Positions 47,686 through 59,910 of a DNA stretch of 64,000 nucleotides are shown one piece after another. This stretch comes from Acestrorhynchus altus. Lineage: Eukaryota; Chordata; Actinopteri; Characiformes; Acestrorhynchidae. A program made the translations under genes and the position numbers. The notes under the pieces were generated by a model. The model was given only the letters and a program-made list of their open reading frames with translations. It was not told the origin of the DNA and did not search any database. Every line of letters starts with the position of its first letter. Position 1 is the first letter of the stretch. The DNA lies in contig CM067508.1 in assembly GCA_034509495.1 (NCBI GenBank), positions 21,180,251 to 21,244,250 of the forward strand, given 5' to 3'.

Positions 47686-48000
47686 CAGACAGAGAGAGAG
47701 AACACTCAACAAAGATTGAAGGAGGCAAGGTTCTGTTGTTTATAGACTTTATAAACTGTATATTATAGACTGTTGTAGTTGATTGGGCACACTTACTATA
47801 TTTACACTGCAAAATTAAAATACTACTATTGTGATTTCAGTGAACAATTAAATAATCAAACTCATAATGGTATTTTAAAGTAGAATGAAATTACAGCACC
47901 ATTATTTTACTGTGTATTGTCACTGTGTGTATATTTCAGCATGCATAGATAGCTTGTCACTTCTACCATGATTATGCATATTGAGCTTCCTTTTATACAC
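47270..48000. other. Flank upstream of syt9; no gene seen besides a GA microsatellite
   Basis: No exon or transposon supported. Confidence 0.4.
47607..47700. repeat. GA microsatellite, interrupted
   Basis: GA repeats broken by AAAG and ACAGACAG. Two similar half-arrays suggest an internal duplication. Confidence 0.9.
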
Positions 48001-48084
48001 CTTAATATTACTGAGATTTATAGTCAAAAACTATCTACCATCCAGAGAAGGCATTCTACTATAGTGTATGTCAATAACCATGCT

Positions 48085-48240
48085 CCTGAGAGGTACCTTC
48101 CTACAGAGCCTAGATTCAACCCTAATCCACCCCATCTGATCCAACTAATTATTGCCTTCAGAAGTACTGATTGGCTGAATGGTGTGTTAGATTTGGGTTG
48201 GAGCTCAAACCTGCATGAAGGTAGCTCTCCAGGAGCAGTG
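48085..48240. mobile_element. Palindromic MITE nested in R2
   Basis: The two halves are imperfect inverted copies: gaggtaccttcctacagagc at the left pairs with catgaaggtagctctccagg at the right, and aaccctaatccacccc pairs with gtgtgttagatttgggtt. Length about 150 bp, no coding. A related fragment may lie near 21200. Confidence 0.6.
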
Positions 48241-48452
48241 TTGGTGACTCCTGTGAGGATTTTGTGCAATGCAATGACAAAAGTGTTAGTGAGGTCAGGA
48301 TTATGGATGATCACCACTCCACTTCATCCCCAACTCCTCAACACATCCCAAAAATATTGGGTGGAGCAACCAATTCTTGTCTATTGGTAGTACTAACTGA
48401 CTAGACACTGACATTTGCACACCTGTGTCAGCAATTGGTGCAACTTAAAGTA

Positions 48453-49166
48453 CACACACGGACAAAAATGTTGGTACCCCTCGATTAATGAAATTAAAAC
48501 CCACAATGGTCACAGAAACAACTTGAATCTGACAAAAGTAATATTAAATAAAAAAAATCTATGAAAAAATTGAACTTTTGGCACAACACATCAGCTCTGT
48601 GTTCACAGACGGAAAAATGAAGTATATCAAGAAAAGAACACTGTCCCTACTATGAAACATGGAGGAAGCTCTGTTATGTTCTGGGGCTGCTGAGCTGCAT
48701 CTGGCACAAAATCTGTGCAGGGTACAATGAAATCTCTAGACTATCAAGGGATTCTACAGAGAAATGTGCTGCCCAGTGTCCGAAAGTTTGGTTTCAGTCG
48801 TAGTTCATGGGTCTTGCAACAGGATAATAACCCAAATCACACAGCTGAAAGCACCCAAGAATGGCTAAGAGGAAAACATTGGACTATTCTGAAGCCCTGA
48901 CCTAAAGCCTATGGAGCATCTTTGGAAGGAGCTGAAACCTGCTGCCTGGAAAAGCCGTCCTTCAAACCTGAGGCAACTGGACAAATAATTCAACAGACAA
49001 ATAATTCTTTTGAAACATGGTTGAAAAGCAATGTCTGACTTTCACTGGTTAACTTTCATAACATTTTTATTTATTATTACTTTTGTCAGATTCAAGTTAT
49101 TTCTGTGACCTTTGTCACGTTTTTCTTTCATTAACCGAGGGATACCAAAAATTTTGTCCATGTGTG
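48453..49166 (+). mobile_element. Tc1-like element, internally deleted, with TA target duplication
   Basis: 714 bp with terminal inverted repeats of about 100 bp: left cacacacggacaaaaatgtt, right aattttgtccatgtgtg. TA dinucleotides flank it at 48451-48452 and 49167-49168. A plus-strand transposase fragment remains (48715-48900: YQGILQRNVLPSVRKFGFSR then SWVLQQDNNPNHTAESTQEW), covering the second Asp region of the DDE domain. The LKPME / HLWKELK-like part follows after a stop. N-terminal and much central coding is deleted, so it is non-autonomous and dead. Confidence 0.85.
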
Positions 49167-49219
49167 TAACTGAAAGCATTCATTAAAAGGGGAATCCAAT
49201 AACATTTGGACAGTTTACT

Positions 49220-51420
49220 TCTAATCATTGTGGTCAAACAACTCAATCTTCTTTCATTTCATAATACCTCCCTCCAGAGATGTTTTGTTTGTTTGTTTGT
49301 TTTTTCATGCACTTCAGTTACAAAATGAAGTTGAGCTTGAAGGTGTAGATCTTGAAGCCAAGGCTTCAGTTACTGGGAGACCTGTAGTCAATCATGGTAT
49401 ATGTTTAACCCTGTAAATGTAACTAATTTGTTAATAATTTGTTTTAGTTTGTTGGTTTGTCTGGGCTTGTGTGATTATACTAGTGGATGTCAAGGAATCA
49501 GAATATCATTTTCATTCATTTTTATTGTGATATAAGTCAAAAAGATGAGATGCACTACTATGTCTTCGTGTGCATCTGTAAGCTTTTCTCACAAAGTTTT
49601 TGGTTTTACAACTGGTGCACTTGTTTCTCAGTACAGCCTTGATGTTTCGTGTTTTCTTATCTTATTGTGTTTATTTTTCTTCTTTCATCAATTAAATGTG
49701 TTACTTGCAATGCAGAAATTATTCCATTTGGTTATTCTGATCAGAATAATTGTAAGCACTGCACTCTAAGAATTTGTTTTGAACACCAGTGTTGAATTCA
49801 GATGTTGTTTGCCTGTTTTTGGCTAAGTTTTATCCCCAGCATCACCAGCCACTAGTGAGTTTCTATTGGTGTGAAGAGCCCAGGACAATAGGCAATTGGG
49901 AGATGCTAGAATCAAAGTAAATTCATTCAGTTTGCAGATTCAAAACTTCAGCTGGAATGAAATTAGTTGCAAACAACAGCTGCCAGAAGGGCTGGGGTGT
50001 CTGATTTATGCAACATATATTTGAAACTTGTGTGATGGTGATGTGTTTATCTCATAAGCTGGAAAAATAAGGAAAATCTGCATAATAATGCTATTGTATC
50101 ATACAATTAGAGGAACAAAATCACGTATAAAGTGAAATGTGAGAGAATTGCAGACATATGATCATACTTTTCCAGTTATGGGTAAACAGAATTTGGTGTT
50201 ATCTTTACTTCAGCATGAACACTGTACAGGTACTGTGTTAATATATTTCTTAGTTATTTATGACTTATAAAGGGTTAGAAATTCCAGATAGTAGACATAT
50301 TTGAGCTAAATCTTTGCCACATTTGAGTCAAACATCTAGTGCTATCTGGCATGTTGTATATGAGTGTATTACTATTCTTGGTAATTCTGTAACACACAAT
50401 ATGTTTTACTTCAAAACTCAAACCACAAATTTAACCTTGGTTCAGCCAATAGTGAGAGAGAGGGACGTGGGGGAGGGGGTAAGTGTGTGTCAGAGTGAAA
50501 GTGGAGCCATTATGTGATTTAAAATGAAAGGAAAAAAGATTACCTTGTGCAAACAGATGAGCTCCTAACCATGACATCCTTTTGCCAGACTTGCTCTTTC
50601 CTCATCTCTGGCTCATGTTCTTCCCCTGAGAGCCTAATTGCCCTGCACATTTACAGAAAAAACTGAATACGATAGAAGAAGGTAAAAGTATGTGTGTTGC
50701 ATACACACATACTTTGATTGTGATGTGTATCAGGACTGGCAGAGAGCATTGTACTGATCCAGTGGAGCACCTGTTCAAACAGCATGCTTTAATCCTGGAT
50801 GGCAGGAGTTGTCATGTGAAATCCTTTTGAATGTCGGTTCAGCAGCAGAATGTGAGTGGGAACTCCCTGTGAGGAGACTCTCTGTTCATTAAAGTGAGAA
50901 AAATGGCCATAGAGAAGCTTAGGGCAGATTGACCCAGCTGCACTGTAAAGGCATTGCTACTCCATTAAGCAAATGGGTTTCAGTGAGCCTTTTTGGAAAT
51001 TAGTGATTGATATTGGGAGGTGTTGCTGCAGATTGCACTTCTAATAGTGGCAGTGGCCAAACACTGAGGAACTGAAATGGTCTGGATTTGCATTTTAATA
51101 AGCTTAATATGTAACATTTACTATTTTTTTGATAAATTATGTTATGTTCAATTCAATATAGGACATGACACATACATACACAGCACTGTTATTTTTTTGG
51201 CTGTTTGACAGAACACAAATCATGGGGAATGTTACTCATTTTTTATATTAACACAAACTCATGTTTGTATGGTAATTATTTTTTAAAACATTTTCAAGTA
51301 TACCATTATCACATATTTATTAACAATTAAGCAACAAAACATCTCTTGCATTCACTGTTTTTGCAAGGTCACAAAAATAATTTATGTACATTAAATATTC
51401 TGAACCACCTGTTCTCATTA
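49220..51420. other. Flank upstream of syt9; no gene seen
   Basis: No exon supported. Family R5 has one copy here (49960-50140). A 62-codon plus-strand frame at 49228-49416 (QLQNEVELEGVDLEAKASV) is not recognised. Confidence 0.4.
49960..50140 (+). repeat. Family R5 copy
   Basis: ccagaagggctggggtgtct, gatttatgcaacatatattt, tctcataagctggaaaaata. The order recurs at 51640-51800. Unknown class. Confidence 0.5.
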
Positions 51421-51424
51421 TACA

Positions 51425-51635
51425 CTTTATGGACCAGAGTACTGCGACACACACTCATTCATTGTTTCTTCTGAAATAGAGTATTAAGAACAGGTTATCC
51501 TGCTTTGTTGGGGTCTCTTCTGTCCAGGGAACACGTCTAGTATTGCTATGAGATTGCATTTAGTGACAATATTGCAAGCTTATTGAGGTCATCCCCAACT
51601 CATGCTAAAAGTACTGGATGGAGCACCAGAGAATC
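51425..51635 (+). repeat. Family R2 copy, 5' half
   Basis: ttatggaccagagtactgcg, attcattgtttcttctgaaa, the tatcctgctttgttggggtc block and gtactggatggagcaccaga. It stops where R5 sequence begins. Confidence 0.6.
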
Positions 51636-51639
51636 AACA

Positions 51640-51800
51640 GATGCTAGAAGGGCTGGTGTGTCTGATTTATATGGGGTGTATTCAAAACCTGTATCAGGTA
51701 TCTCATAATCTGGAAAAATAAAGCAGGCATAATAAGATATTTAAATCACATACAATTTGGAAAAAGAAATCCTATATTAAGCTGTCCGAGTCTCACTGAA
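51640..51800 (+). repeat. Family R5 copy
   Basis: gctagaagggctggtgtgtc, tgatttatatggggtgtatt, tctcataatctggaaaaata. It sits between two R2 pieces. Confidence 0.5.
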
Positions 51801-51944
51801 TAGAGTTTATAATGCAGATTATATACACCGGGTGGAAATGTTGTAGAAAGGTATTGTCAAAATGTTCAAGCTACATGGAAAGTTCGCATAAGAAAAAAAT
51901 GTAAATAAAATATTGAAATATTACATTTTATGTTACAGACACAA

Positions 51945-52239
51945 AAATGACAAGCATTAGTGTGGTCAGGATGTTAGATGATCACCACTGCATCCTAGAT
52001 CATCCTAAAAGTGTTAGATGGAGCACCATCATTCCACAGTTTCACTGCTCAATACTGGAGGACTATATACCCCTGTACCTTATAGGTGGCATTAGGCATA
52101 GTGCAGGTTCGGATTTGTCTGCAGCAGAGAGTCCTACTCTATTGGTGATACTTCAGTACAGGGATTAGACAAGCTGGGTGTGCATTTGCACATTTGTGTC
52201 AGCAGTAGCTGAATGCATTTAATAGGGGTATCCCAAATA
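51945..52239 (+). repeat. Family R2 copy, 3' half
   Basis: gtgtggtcaggatgttagat, gatggagcaccatcattcca, tctgcagcagagagtcctac, gcacatttgtgtcagcagta. It ends at aggggtatcccaaa, where the Tc1-like element starts. Confidence 0.65.
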
Positions 52240-53870
52240 CACTCCCCTCAATAAGTATTGGAATAGTGAGGTCAATCCCTTTATTTGTGCAGCAGACTGA
52301 AAACATTTGGGTTTGACATTAAAAGATGAGACAAAAGATAAACATTTCAGCTTTTATTTCCAAGTATATACAGTTCTAGCTTTTTACAGTTCAGAAGATA
52401 GCACCTTTTCTCTGAACCCACCCATTTTTTCTTGTAAGCAAACATACTGGAATAGATAAACTTCTAATTGTTTAAAGTAAATAAGACTAATATTTAGTTG
52501 AAAATACTTTGCTAGCAATAACTGCATCAAGCCTGTGAACCACTGACATCACTAAACATTTGCATTCTTCTTTTCTGATGATTTTACAGGCTTTCAGTGC
52601 AGCCTCTTTCAGGTGGTGTGGGTTATGGGGGTTTATTCTTTCAGTCTACTCTTTAGCAATTAAAATGCAGCTCTATAGGGTTTAGATTGTCTAGGTCAGT
52701 CTGAAACCTTCCATTACTTGACAAGATTAACTCCTCTGTAGTTTTGTGTCATTATCTTGCTGCATAATGAAGGATCTCCTAATTGGTTTGATTGCATTTT
52801 TTTTAATTGACAGAGAAAATGTTTCTGTCATGTTTTATGGTTTAGACATCTGAATTTCTTGTACTGCTGCCTTCATGTCACATTATCGATGAAGATTAAT
52901 AACCCCAACCCAGAAGAAGCCATGCAAGCCCAAGCCATTACACTACATCCACTGTGTTTAATAGATAAGCTTATATGTTTGGGATCATGAGCAGATCCTT
53001 TCTTTCTCCCAACTTCATTCTTTCCATTATATTGATAAAGGTTAATCTTTGTCTTACCAGTCAGAGGCCTTCCTGTTCTTCTTGCTAATAAGTGGTTTGC
53101 AAAAGCCTCTGTACATTTGTTCATGAAGTCTTCTGCAAACAGACCTTCATTCCTGCCCTGGAGGTTGTTGCTGATGTCCCTAACAGTTGTTTTAGGGTCA
53201 TTCTTTGCAGCACTAACAATGTTTCTGTCATCAACTGCTTTTATTTTCCTTGTTCTACCTGTTTGGCATCTTAGTACACCAGTGACAACTTACTTCTTCA
53301 GGATGTTTTGAATGATTGTACTGATTAAAGCCAATATTTGTTTAATGGCCCTGATTGATTTTCCTTTTTTTTAGTTTCACAGCTGCTTGATTTTCACCCA
53401 TAGACAACTCTTTGTTTTTCATGCTGGTTACTTATGGATAGACATTAGTCTCAAAACTCCTGAGAAGTGTGTAAATGATAATCCATAAATGACATATCAC
53501 AAATACATTTCACTGTTCACAAATACATACATTTCAGTCGGTGTCTCACGACATGCCATTTGTACAAATACTGTTAAACTCAGGAGTTTTGAGACTAATC
53601 TCTCTCCATAGTTACTCCTCTAGGTATAAATGCACACACAGGAAAAACCCAAATCTGAAACATATCAGACATCAGTCCTATTTATTGTTTGAATAATCAA
53701 TCTAACAGGACACATCTGGGCAATGAAACACATATGTCAGTTCAAAACGTGCTGAACTGTGTATCTGATCCAGATGTAAATATCTGTAAATAAAAGCATG
53801 TAATGTTGGTCTTTTGTATCATATTCATCTTTTAATGTCAAACCCAAATGATTTGAGTCTACAGGAAAAA
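52240..53870 (-). mobile_element. Tc1-like element, decayed transposase on the minus strand
   Basis: The left end (cactcccctcaataagtatt, after TA) and the right end share inverted sequence: tttgggtttgacattaaaag near 52308 pairs with cttttaatgtcaaacccaaa near 53830. Minus-strand coding at 52873-53124 reads NLYQYNGKNEVGRKKGSAHD then KHSGCSVMAWACMASSGLG, the region around the second catalytic Asp of Tc1-type transposases. A start region near 53420 (MKNKELSMGE) is followed by stops. The last bases of the right terminus are lost. A 148-bp MITE sits inside. Confidence 0.8.
53448..53595. mobile_element. Small MITE nested in the Tc1-like element
   Basis: Terminal inverted repeats gtctcaaaactcctga and tcaggagttttgagac, flanked by TA on both sides (53446-53447 and 53596-53597). 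Length 148 bp, no coding. Confidence 0.75.
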
Positions 53871-53879
53871 TAAAGTGAC

Positions 53880-56425
53880 GATTAGATTCTAGATCCTGCT
53901 ATTTAACCTCTTTGTCATTGTTACATTTTCAGATCCAATTTTCCTTCATACAGGCATGACCCAACAATCTGCACTGTATAATAGCATCAGACTATTATCA
54001 AATAGCATCAGATAATGAATGTTTTCTTAATACCACTGCAAACACTAAAAGAATATCCTTATTCATCCAATGAATGTGCTTACAATTTATAATCTGCTTT
54101 CACACAATTCCATTAATCAAAATACTCCTATTTAAATCTGTTGTGTTGAACCATCTAAAATTTGCACTGCAGGAAACCTTCCTGCAAACAAAAAAGAATG
54201 CCCAGGGGAACAACACAAAGTACACATTTGAATGGAATTCAAGTAAGATTAACACAAAAGGGATACAACAATTTTTATAAAGACACTGAATGGGTGTAAT
54301 GGCATGTGATTAAAAAGAATTGTATCACTTTTGTATTTAGAAAATAAGAGACTTTTAACAAAGTTCAACTGGCCTGGTTTAATTTTTTGAGAACACTTTA
54401 TTATTTTAGGGATGTTGAGTATATTTTGATTTTGTTAGAGTATTACTAGAACTGCTGATCTGATGACATTTTCAGCACAATACTTTCTAGAGTCACTTTG
54501 TTAATGAGAGATGTCATCAGTGACAGGTAAGAAAGGTTGGATTTGATTGTACAGTAACTCCAATAACCACACTGTATAACTCGGAAAAACATTCAGAATG
54601 AAGAACACACAAGAATAGCACATAGGAGGATGGGTTACAACAGCAACATTTTCATTTGCTGTCACATTCCTGTGTGAAACTTTCATGATGGATGAAAAAT
54701 TTACTGGGAAAAAACGCTAACTTACACTAATTTACATTTGAAGTTAAGGTTTGTTACCATTTGCTGTAAAATTACTGTTTTAGAGAAACACATTTTTCAT
54801 AAGACAGCAAGGCAGCCACAATAATCAGACATGTTTCTGATGATCTGATCTTTGTGGTTGCCTCTGCTCACTTTGGCTTAAATAAATTTATTTTGCATGC
54901 ATATAAAAGTCAAGGTAACCTGTACAGAAAATAATATTTTATGCAAAATGTAAAAAAAGAAATGCTGTTAATACTGTCAGCAGGTCTATAAAGCACAGTG
55001 TGATTATAAGAATACAGAAGACATCATCACTCTTATCTTGAAGGAGCAGCTTTCTGCTGGAGTGATGTTGTATGTCTGTAAGTAGAGCTATTACACACTT
55101 GTCTTTCTGCCTCTTGTAAAGGACTGTGGGGGCTTGCTAAAGCTTGTGTGAAAATCACCTCATAGAGGTGCTCCAGGTGCTCTTAACATTCTCCTGTTGC
55201 TCTTCTCCAACCCTTCCTCTCATCACTCATTTGCAGAGCTGAGTCGTTTTATGGGCCTCTTCTTCTGCTGTGTGTGGGATTTTTCAACTCCATGTTTGTG
55301 CACACTAGCCCATAAACACACAAACACTTGTCACGGTTCGAGGAAAGCTGTTGCCACGGAAACACACACACCACTGGTACAAGGCATGGGCAAGAGTTTT
55401 TAATCATTCAGCCGCAGACTACACATTTGAATGTGCAGGAGAACACAGCTGAGATCAAGTGTTCTTCAGATTAATGCAGCTGTGTAGGACAATGGACAGC
55501 ATCCTATGACCATTGCCTTCTTGACCTCAGGTTATCTCATGCATAAGCATTGTCTGATTTATTGATTCTCTTGCATTATTATCCTGAACTAAATAAGTCT
55601 GAGCCAAATATAGAGCCAGTTCCTAATGAATGAAGCATACTTGATGTGCCAAAATGTGGTGTGAGATGTTTGAAACCAGCATTGTGGGGTTGGGGGTGGT
55701 GGTGGTGGTGGTGGAGGAGGATGTGGTGGGGGATAATTCCTCATTCTTAGGAGCATGATCTGGAGCTGGGTGGTGTTGTCATGACAACGTGATGCTGGTG
55801 AATGGCTGAGCAGCATCAGGCTCAGGGGCTTTAATTGCTTTATTGGGGAGTCTCTTGTGCCTGTCTTTCACTATTCTCATTTACCATGAGCTCACATTCA
55901 TTATCTAATGATAAAGCATGTCCTGCTGTCAGCTTGAAACTTCATCAGAGCAAACGGATTGGAATATCGGAAATGTTTTCTTGTTTTGTTCTGTTCTCTC
56001 ACGTCTGTATTCCTTTCAATGTGCAATTAAAGCAACACTAGGTGCCATATGCTTTCCATCTGGAAGTGTTTCATGTACAACCTTCACATCTGCTTTTCAT
56101 AAGCTTTACTCCGTTGATATGTCAGACTTGATAGCCTACTGTTTTGATCAATTAGCAAACATATGTAGACAATGTTTAATGCTCTAACGGAGGCTGGTAC
56201 AGAGAACCAAAACAGATAAAACAGAACAAGCATGATCAAACAGCATATTTTTCTGTCATACAAAGAAAAGGAATCATGCTGATATCATTTCAGCTGATTG
56301 AGCATCAGAGATCTGATTCCTTTTGACGCTGTACTCAAAATCTGCACAAGACAGTCAGTAAGGAGGTTTATTGCTATATCTTCATGCTACACATACAGAT
56401 TTAAGAGAATAATAGTCACTATAGC
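53880..56425. other. Flank upstream of syt9; no gene seen
   Basis: A short GGT run lies at 55694-55712. A GC-richer patch at 55180-55400 has no recognised coding. No transposon identified. Confidence 0.4.
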
Positions 56426-56427
56426 CT

Positions 56428-56898
56428 ATATAGATAAATGTACTGGGACACCTGCTCATTCATTTGAAATGTATTACATTTTATCATGCTTTTGTTGGAG
56501 TAACTGCCTCTACTGTCCAGAAAAAGGGTGTCTGCTAGATTGTGGAGCATTGTTGTGAGAATTTGATTGCACTTAGTGAAAAGAGTCACTAATGTTTGGT
56601 GAGGATGTTAGACAATCACCAGCTTGCCTCATCCTCATCTCCCCAATTTATTCAAAAAGCATCAGATTCCAGAAAGCACAGTTCCAGTGCTCCACAGCTC
56701 AAGGAATCAGGGCTTCATAGCTCTCAAACCCACGGCTGGTGTCAGGCATGTGGCAATATGTTCATGATTACCTGCTCCACAAAGTCCTGTTCTATTGGCA
56801 GTACAGGGACTAGGCATGCTATATGTGTGCATTTGCACATCTGTGAACACAAATAGCTGCATGCAATCATTATAAGTAGTATATACAAACATTATAGG
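56428..56898 (+). repeat. Family R2 copy, nearly full length
   Basis: Runs from aatgtactgggacacctgct through tttgttggagtaactgcctc, tagattgtggagcattgttg, gttccagtgctccacagctc and gtcctgttctattggcagta to gcatttgcacatctgtgaac. It gives the best picture of R2: about 470 bp with no coding capacity. Confidence 0.65.
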
Positions 56899-56904
56899 TT
56901 GTGG

Positions 56905-57315
56905 AACCCTGTAGACTCCAGGGCTGGTTTAAAAGGTCTTTAGAACAATCAAGTTAATTTGCTTGAAACCAATTTTTTCATCTGTTTTCTCACTTTACTG
57001 TTTCAAATTTTGAAAGAAAGATTCTATGAGGGGGTTTACACACTTATTAGTAACTCCTACATGTTGCTTTAACCAGGTGGTCATGAGATGTCATGTTCAT
57101 AATACATTTGACTCAGATGACATGAGTGTCTTGTCATAAAGATAGATTGAAATCTTGATTGGGGGCAATTTGTCTTTTTATGCCTTAGACTTTAACATGG
57201 CTGTTTAATTACTGTCCCTTTAAGACTAATGTCATATCAGTCTGATATCAAATAAGTTAAAGCTTCTTCAGCCATGAAAAAGTTCTGCATAGGCTCTCTA
57301 ATCTCTTATATAAAT

Positions 57316-57393
<78 letters not shown>

Positions 57394-58380
57394 TGTGTGT
57401 TTATAAAAAAAAGGATGGCTCAAAGAAACCCTTTGGAGCCCATTTATTTAAAAAGTGTCTTTTAAACTCACAGGGAGTGACACAGCCTTAGTAGGAGCCT
57501 TTGGGAATTGAAGGGATTTGACATAAAATCAGAGAGAAGCACCATATCAGACTCTGGCTCAGCTGCAGTAATGGAACTGGATGTTTTTTTTGTTTTGTTT
57601 TTTTGTTTTTTTTCACCCATAAAAACCACATTTTCTCCTTTCTGCCTTTTGCTGAAATGGACTAGAATGCAAATGCTTTCCCTTTGAATGTGTGGACATA
57701 TTTTTTACTTATACCCTAATTTATTAACCACATTGCTTTCCTTAATATCTTTTGGAATATGTTCACTTTTTCTATATAGTATAGACATAAAACTTTTATT
57801 TTTACATTTTTGTTAAGAAAGGAGCACTAAAACATCTATTCAGCACAGCTCACATTATTATTGCACTATTAACATTTATTTTCTCAAAATGTTAGTCTTT
57901 TCTATAGCATAATCAAACACTCCTCATTACTGAAGATATCTACTTTTACATCTTTTCATGAATTCATAAACTGGTATTTTTATTCTACTCCTCCAATTTA
58001 TGTAGAGTGCTAAAGCCCTAATGACATCAACACCATAAGAATGTACTGGCCATTGTTTTCATGTATAATATCTTTTGACATAATGCACAAGACTTACACC
58101 AATAGACCAAAACAATGACCATAATTTGCAGTTGGTCCTTCAAAATGTCACATTCACCAAAACAGTTCCTTCTGCAAGAGCATTGAATATGTTATTTTCT
58201 ATCTAGTATTGTGAAGGTTTCGTAAGTTGAGTTACAAAGTTGAAGCTCTTTGGAACTTTTAAATGATCAGCAATCTTCAGACCATTAATCCAGTTCAGAA
58301 AGTTGTTTGCCCAGTGTAAACACTTTCAAAGGCAATCAGCTCCATACAAAGCAGGATGTGCTGTATTATTTGTGTTGTGA
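56905..58380. other. Flank upstream of syt9; no gene seen
   Basis: Only the GT microsatellite at 57319 and T-rich patches near 57580-57610 stand out. Confidence 0.4.
57319..57401. repeat. GT microsatellite (about 41 units)
   Basis: Nearly uninterrupted, with one TATG near the right end. It is the longest GT run in the window. Confidence 0.95.
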
Positions 58381-58490
58381 CACATTCTGGGGGTGTCATT
58401 GACAGTATCTTGAGACTTGAGCCAGAGTAGCATGAGGTGGGATGGTGATCATCCAACACCCTGACATCACTATCATTATGGATTTTGCAT
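58380..58490 (-). repeat. Family R2 fragment
   Basis: Reverse orientation: gtagcatgaggtgggatggt, gatcatccaacaccctgaca. Confidence 0.5.
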
Positions 58491-58499
58491 ATGAATACG

Positions 58500-59910
58500 G
58501 GGAATACAAGGAATACAATCCCATCCTCACAGCAAAGCACATACAGTTACTTCAACAGCAGGATAAACTTTTAAACTGATTTCTTAAAAATAAAACGTTT
58601 GTGTATGGTCCATCAATGGCTGAAGCCTAAGATTCACTCAGAAGTGGAAAGGGTGTATAAAAGTTATCAAATCTGATCTAAAACCTCAGGTTCTATAACT
58701 GAGGCCACACTCATTTAACTCACAATAGAAAATTGAATCAGTCTGGAAAGAAGAAATGAGACATTATTTTTCTCTGTTCCTTCACATCCTAAAATGACCA
58801 GTGTGTGCAAGGCTGAAGGCCACACTGACCTCAAAGACTTCACCCAGACAGCAAAACAAATCAGAGCAGATAGGATGATAATTGTCATAATATCTCATCC
58901 TTCGTATCATTTTACAGACCTCCTATGTAGTCTAGTTACAGCACTACATGTAATACAGTCTGCTCTGACCTTTGTGCTTTCGACCCAAATATTCGACTTC
59001 AGATTGTTCCAGACTCACATTTTGGAAGTGCGTTGTGCTACCATTAGTCTTGTAAGACAAGTCAGAACTCCAGCATGTTTTTTTTGTTTAAGCATTCATG
59101 GATTCAGTCTCAGCTGATTGGTAATCAGCACCATAAAACTTGTTGTGATTATTTGCAGCTCTGACAAGGATTCACTGATTAAATATGAACTCTTAAAACA
59201 TGCAAGGATTACAGACCACCTGCTGCAACTCATTTGGATGGTATTATACTTTGATACGGTGCATCTCACACATGGATGTTTGTTTGTGTGTATGCACGCA
59301 TGTTTCTGAAAGATAAAATGCTAATAGTTAATCAAACTAAGCTGTAGTCTCGGACGGTTTGCACATACAGTTATATTCCCTCTTCACTTGACTCTTCAAA
59401 TCAAGCAATATTAATTTTATAATAAAGCACATTGACTGTTATAACCTTTGTTTATAGAATTCCAGTATGTTATTATCAATATCATCGTTATTATTATTAT
59501 TATTATTATTATTGTTATCATCAGTATGAATGACATCAACGGACACCTTAGCAGTGTTCCTAACTCAAATAGATAACAAATTTTGGGGTCTCATTAAAGT
59601 GGTTTTATAGCTCAACTTGTCTCATGTTCAGGGTAAGTTGATCCACTTGATAAGGTAAATGATGAAATAGCCTCAATCTCTTCCTGTCATGGCTTTTGTG
59701 CTCACCACAGTTGTAGAGAGTGGTTATCTGAGTTATTCTTGCCCTTCAGTCGGCTTCAACCAGACTGACCATATTCTGTTGACCTCTCTCATCACAACCT
59801 GATCTCACACAAAACATCCATATCAGTTGATTGTTCCTGTCCCGTTTTTTTTCACCAGGCCACTGGTAGCATTGCTGAACACAATACACACAAACACACA
59901 CAGGCTGTTA
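58500..59910. other. Flank upstream of syt9; no gene seen
   Basis: A TTA microsatellite lies at 59489-59513. The 107-codon plus-strand frame at 58794-59117 matches no family I know. Confidence 0.4.

Larger units (their letters stand above)
48010..49212 (+). repeat. Family R2 copy carrying two nested insertions
   Basis: R2 sequence runs ccatccagagaaggcattct, then breaks. It resumes at actcctgtgaggattttgtg (48248) through gttagtgaggtcaggattat and gcaattggtgcaacttaaag, breaks again at 48453, and resumes at 49167 with aactgaaagcattcattaaa and the ggggaatccaataacatttg end. The inserts are the palindromic MITE and the Tc1-like element listed below. Confidence 0.65.

Noticed and set aside
49228..49416. 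Frame ending QLQNEVELEGVDLEAKASV, considered as a small exon
   Set aside because: The left part is low-complexity T/G repeat, no splice sites were convincing, and the family is not recognised.
58794..59117. 107-codon plus-strand frame
   Set aside because: No recognisable domain, no splice or promoter context; consistent with chance.
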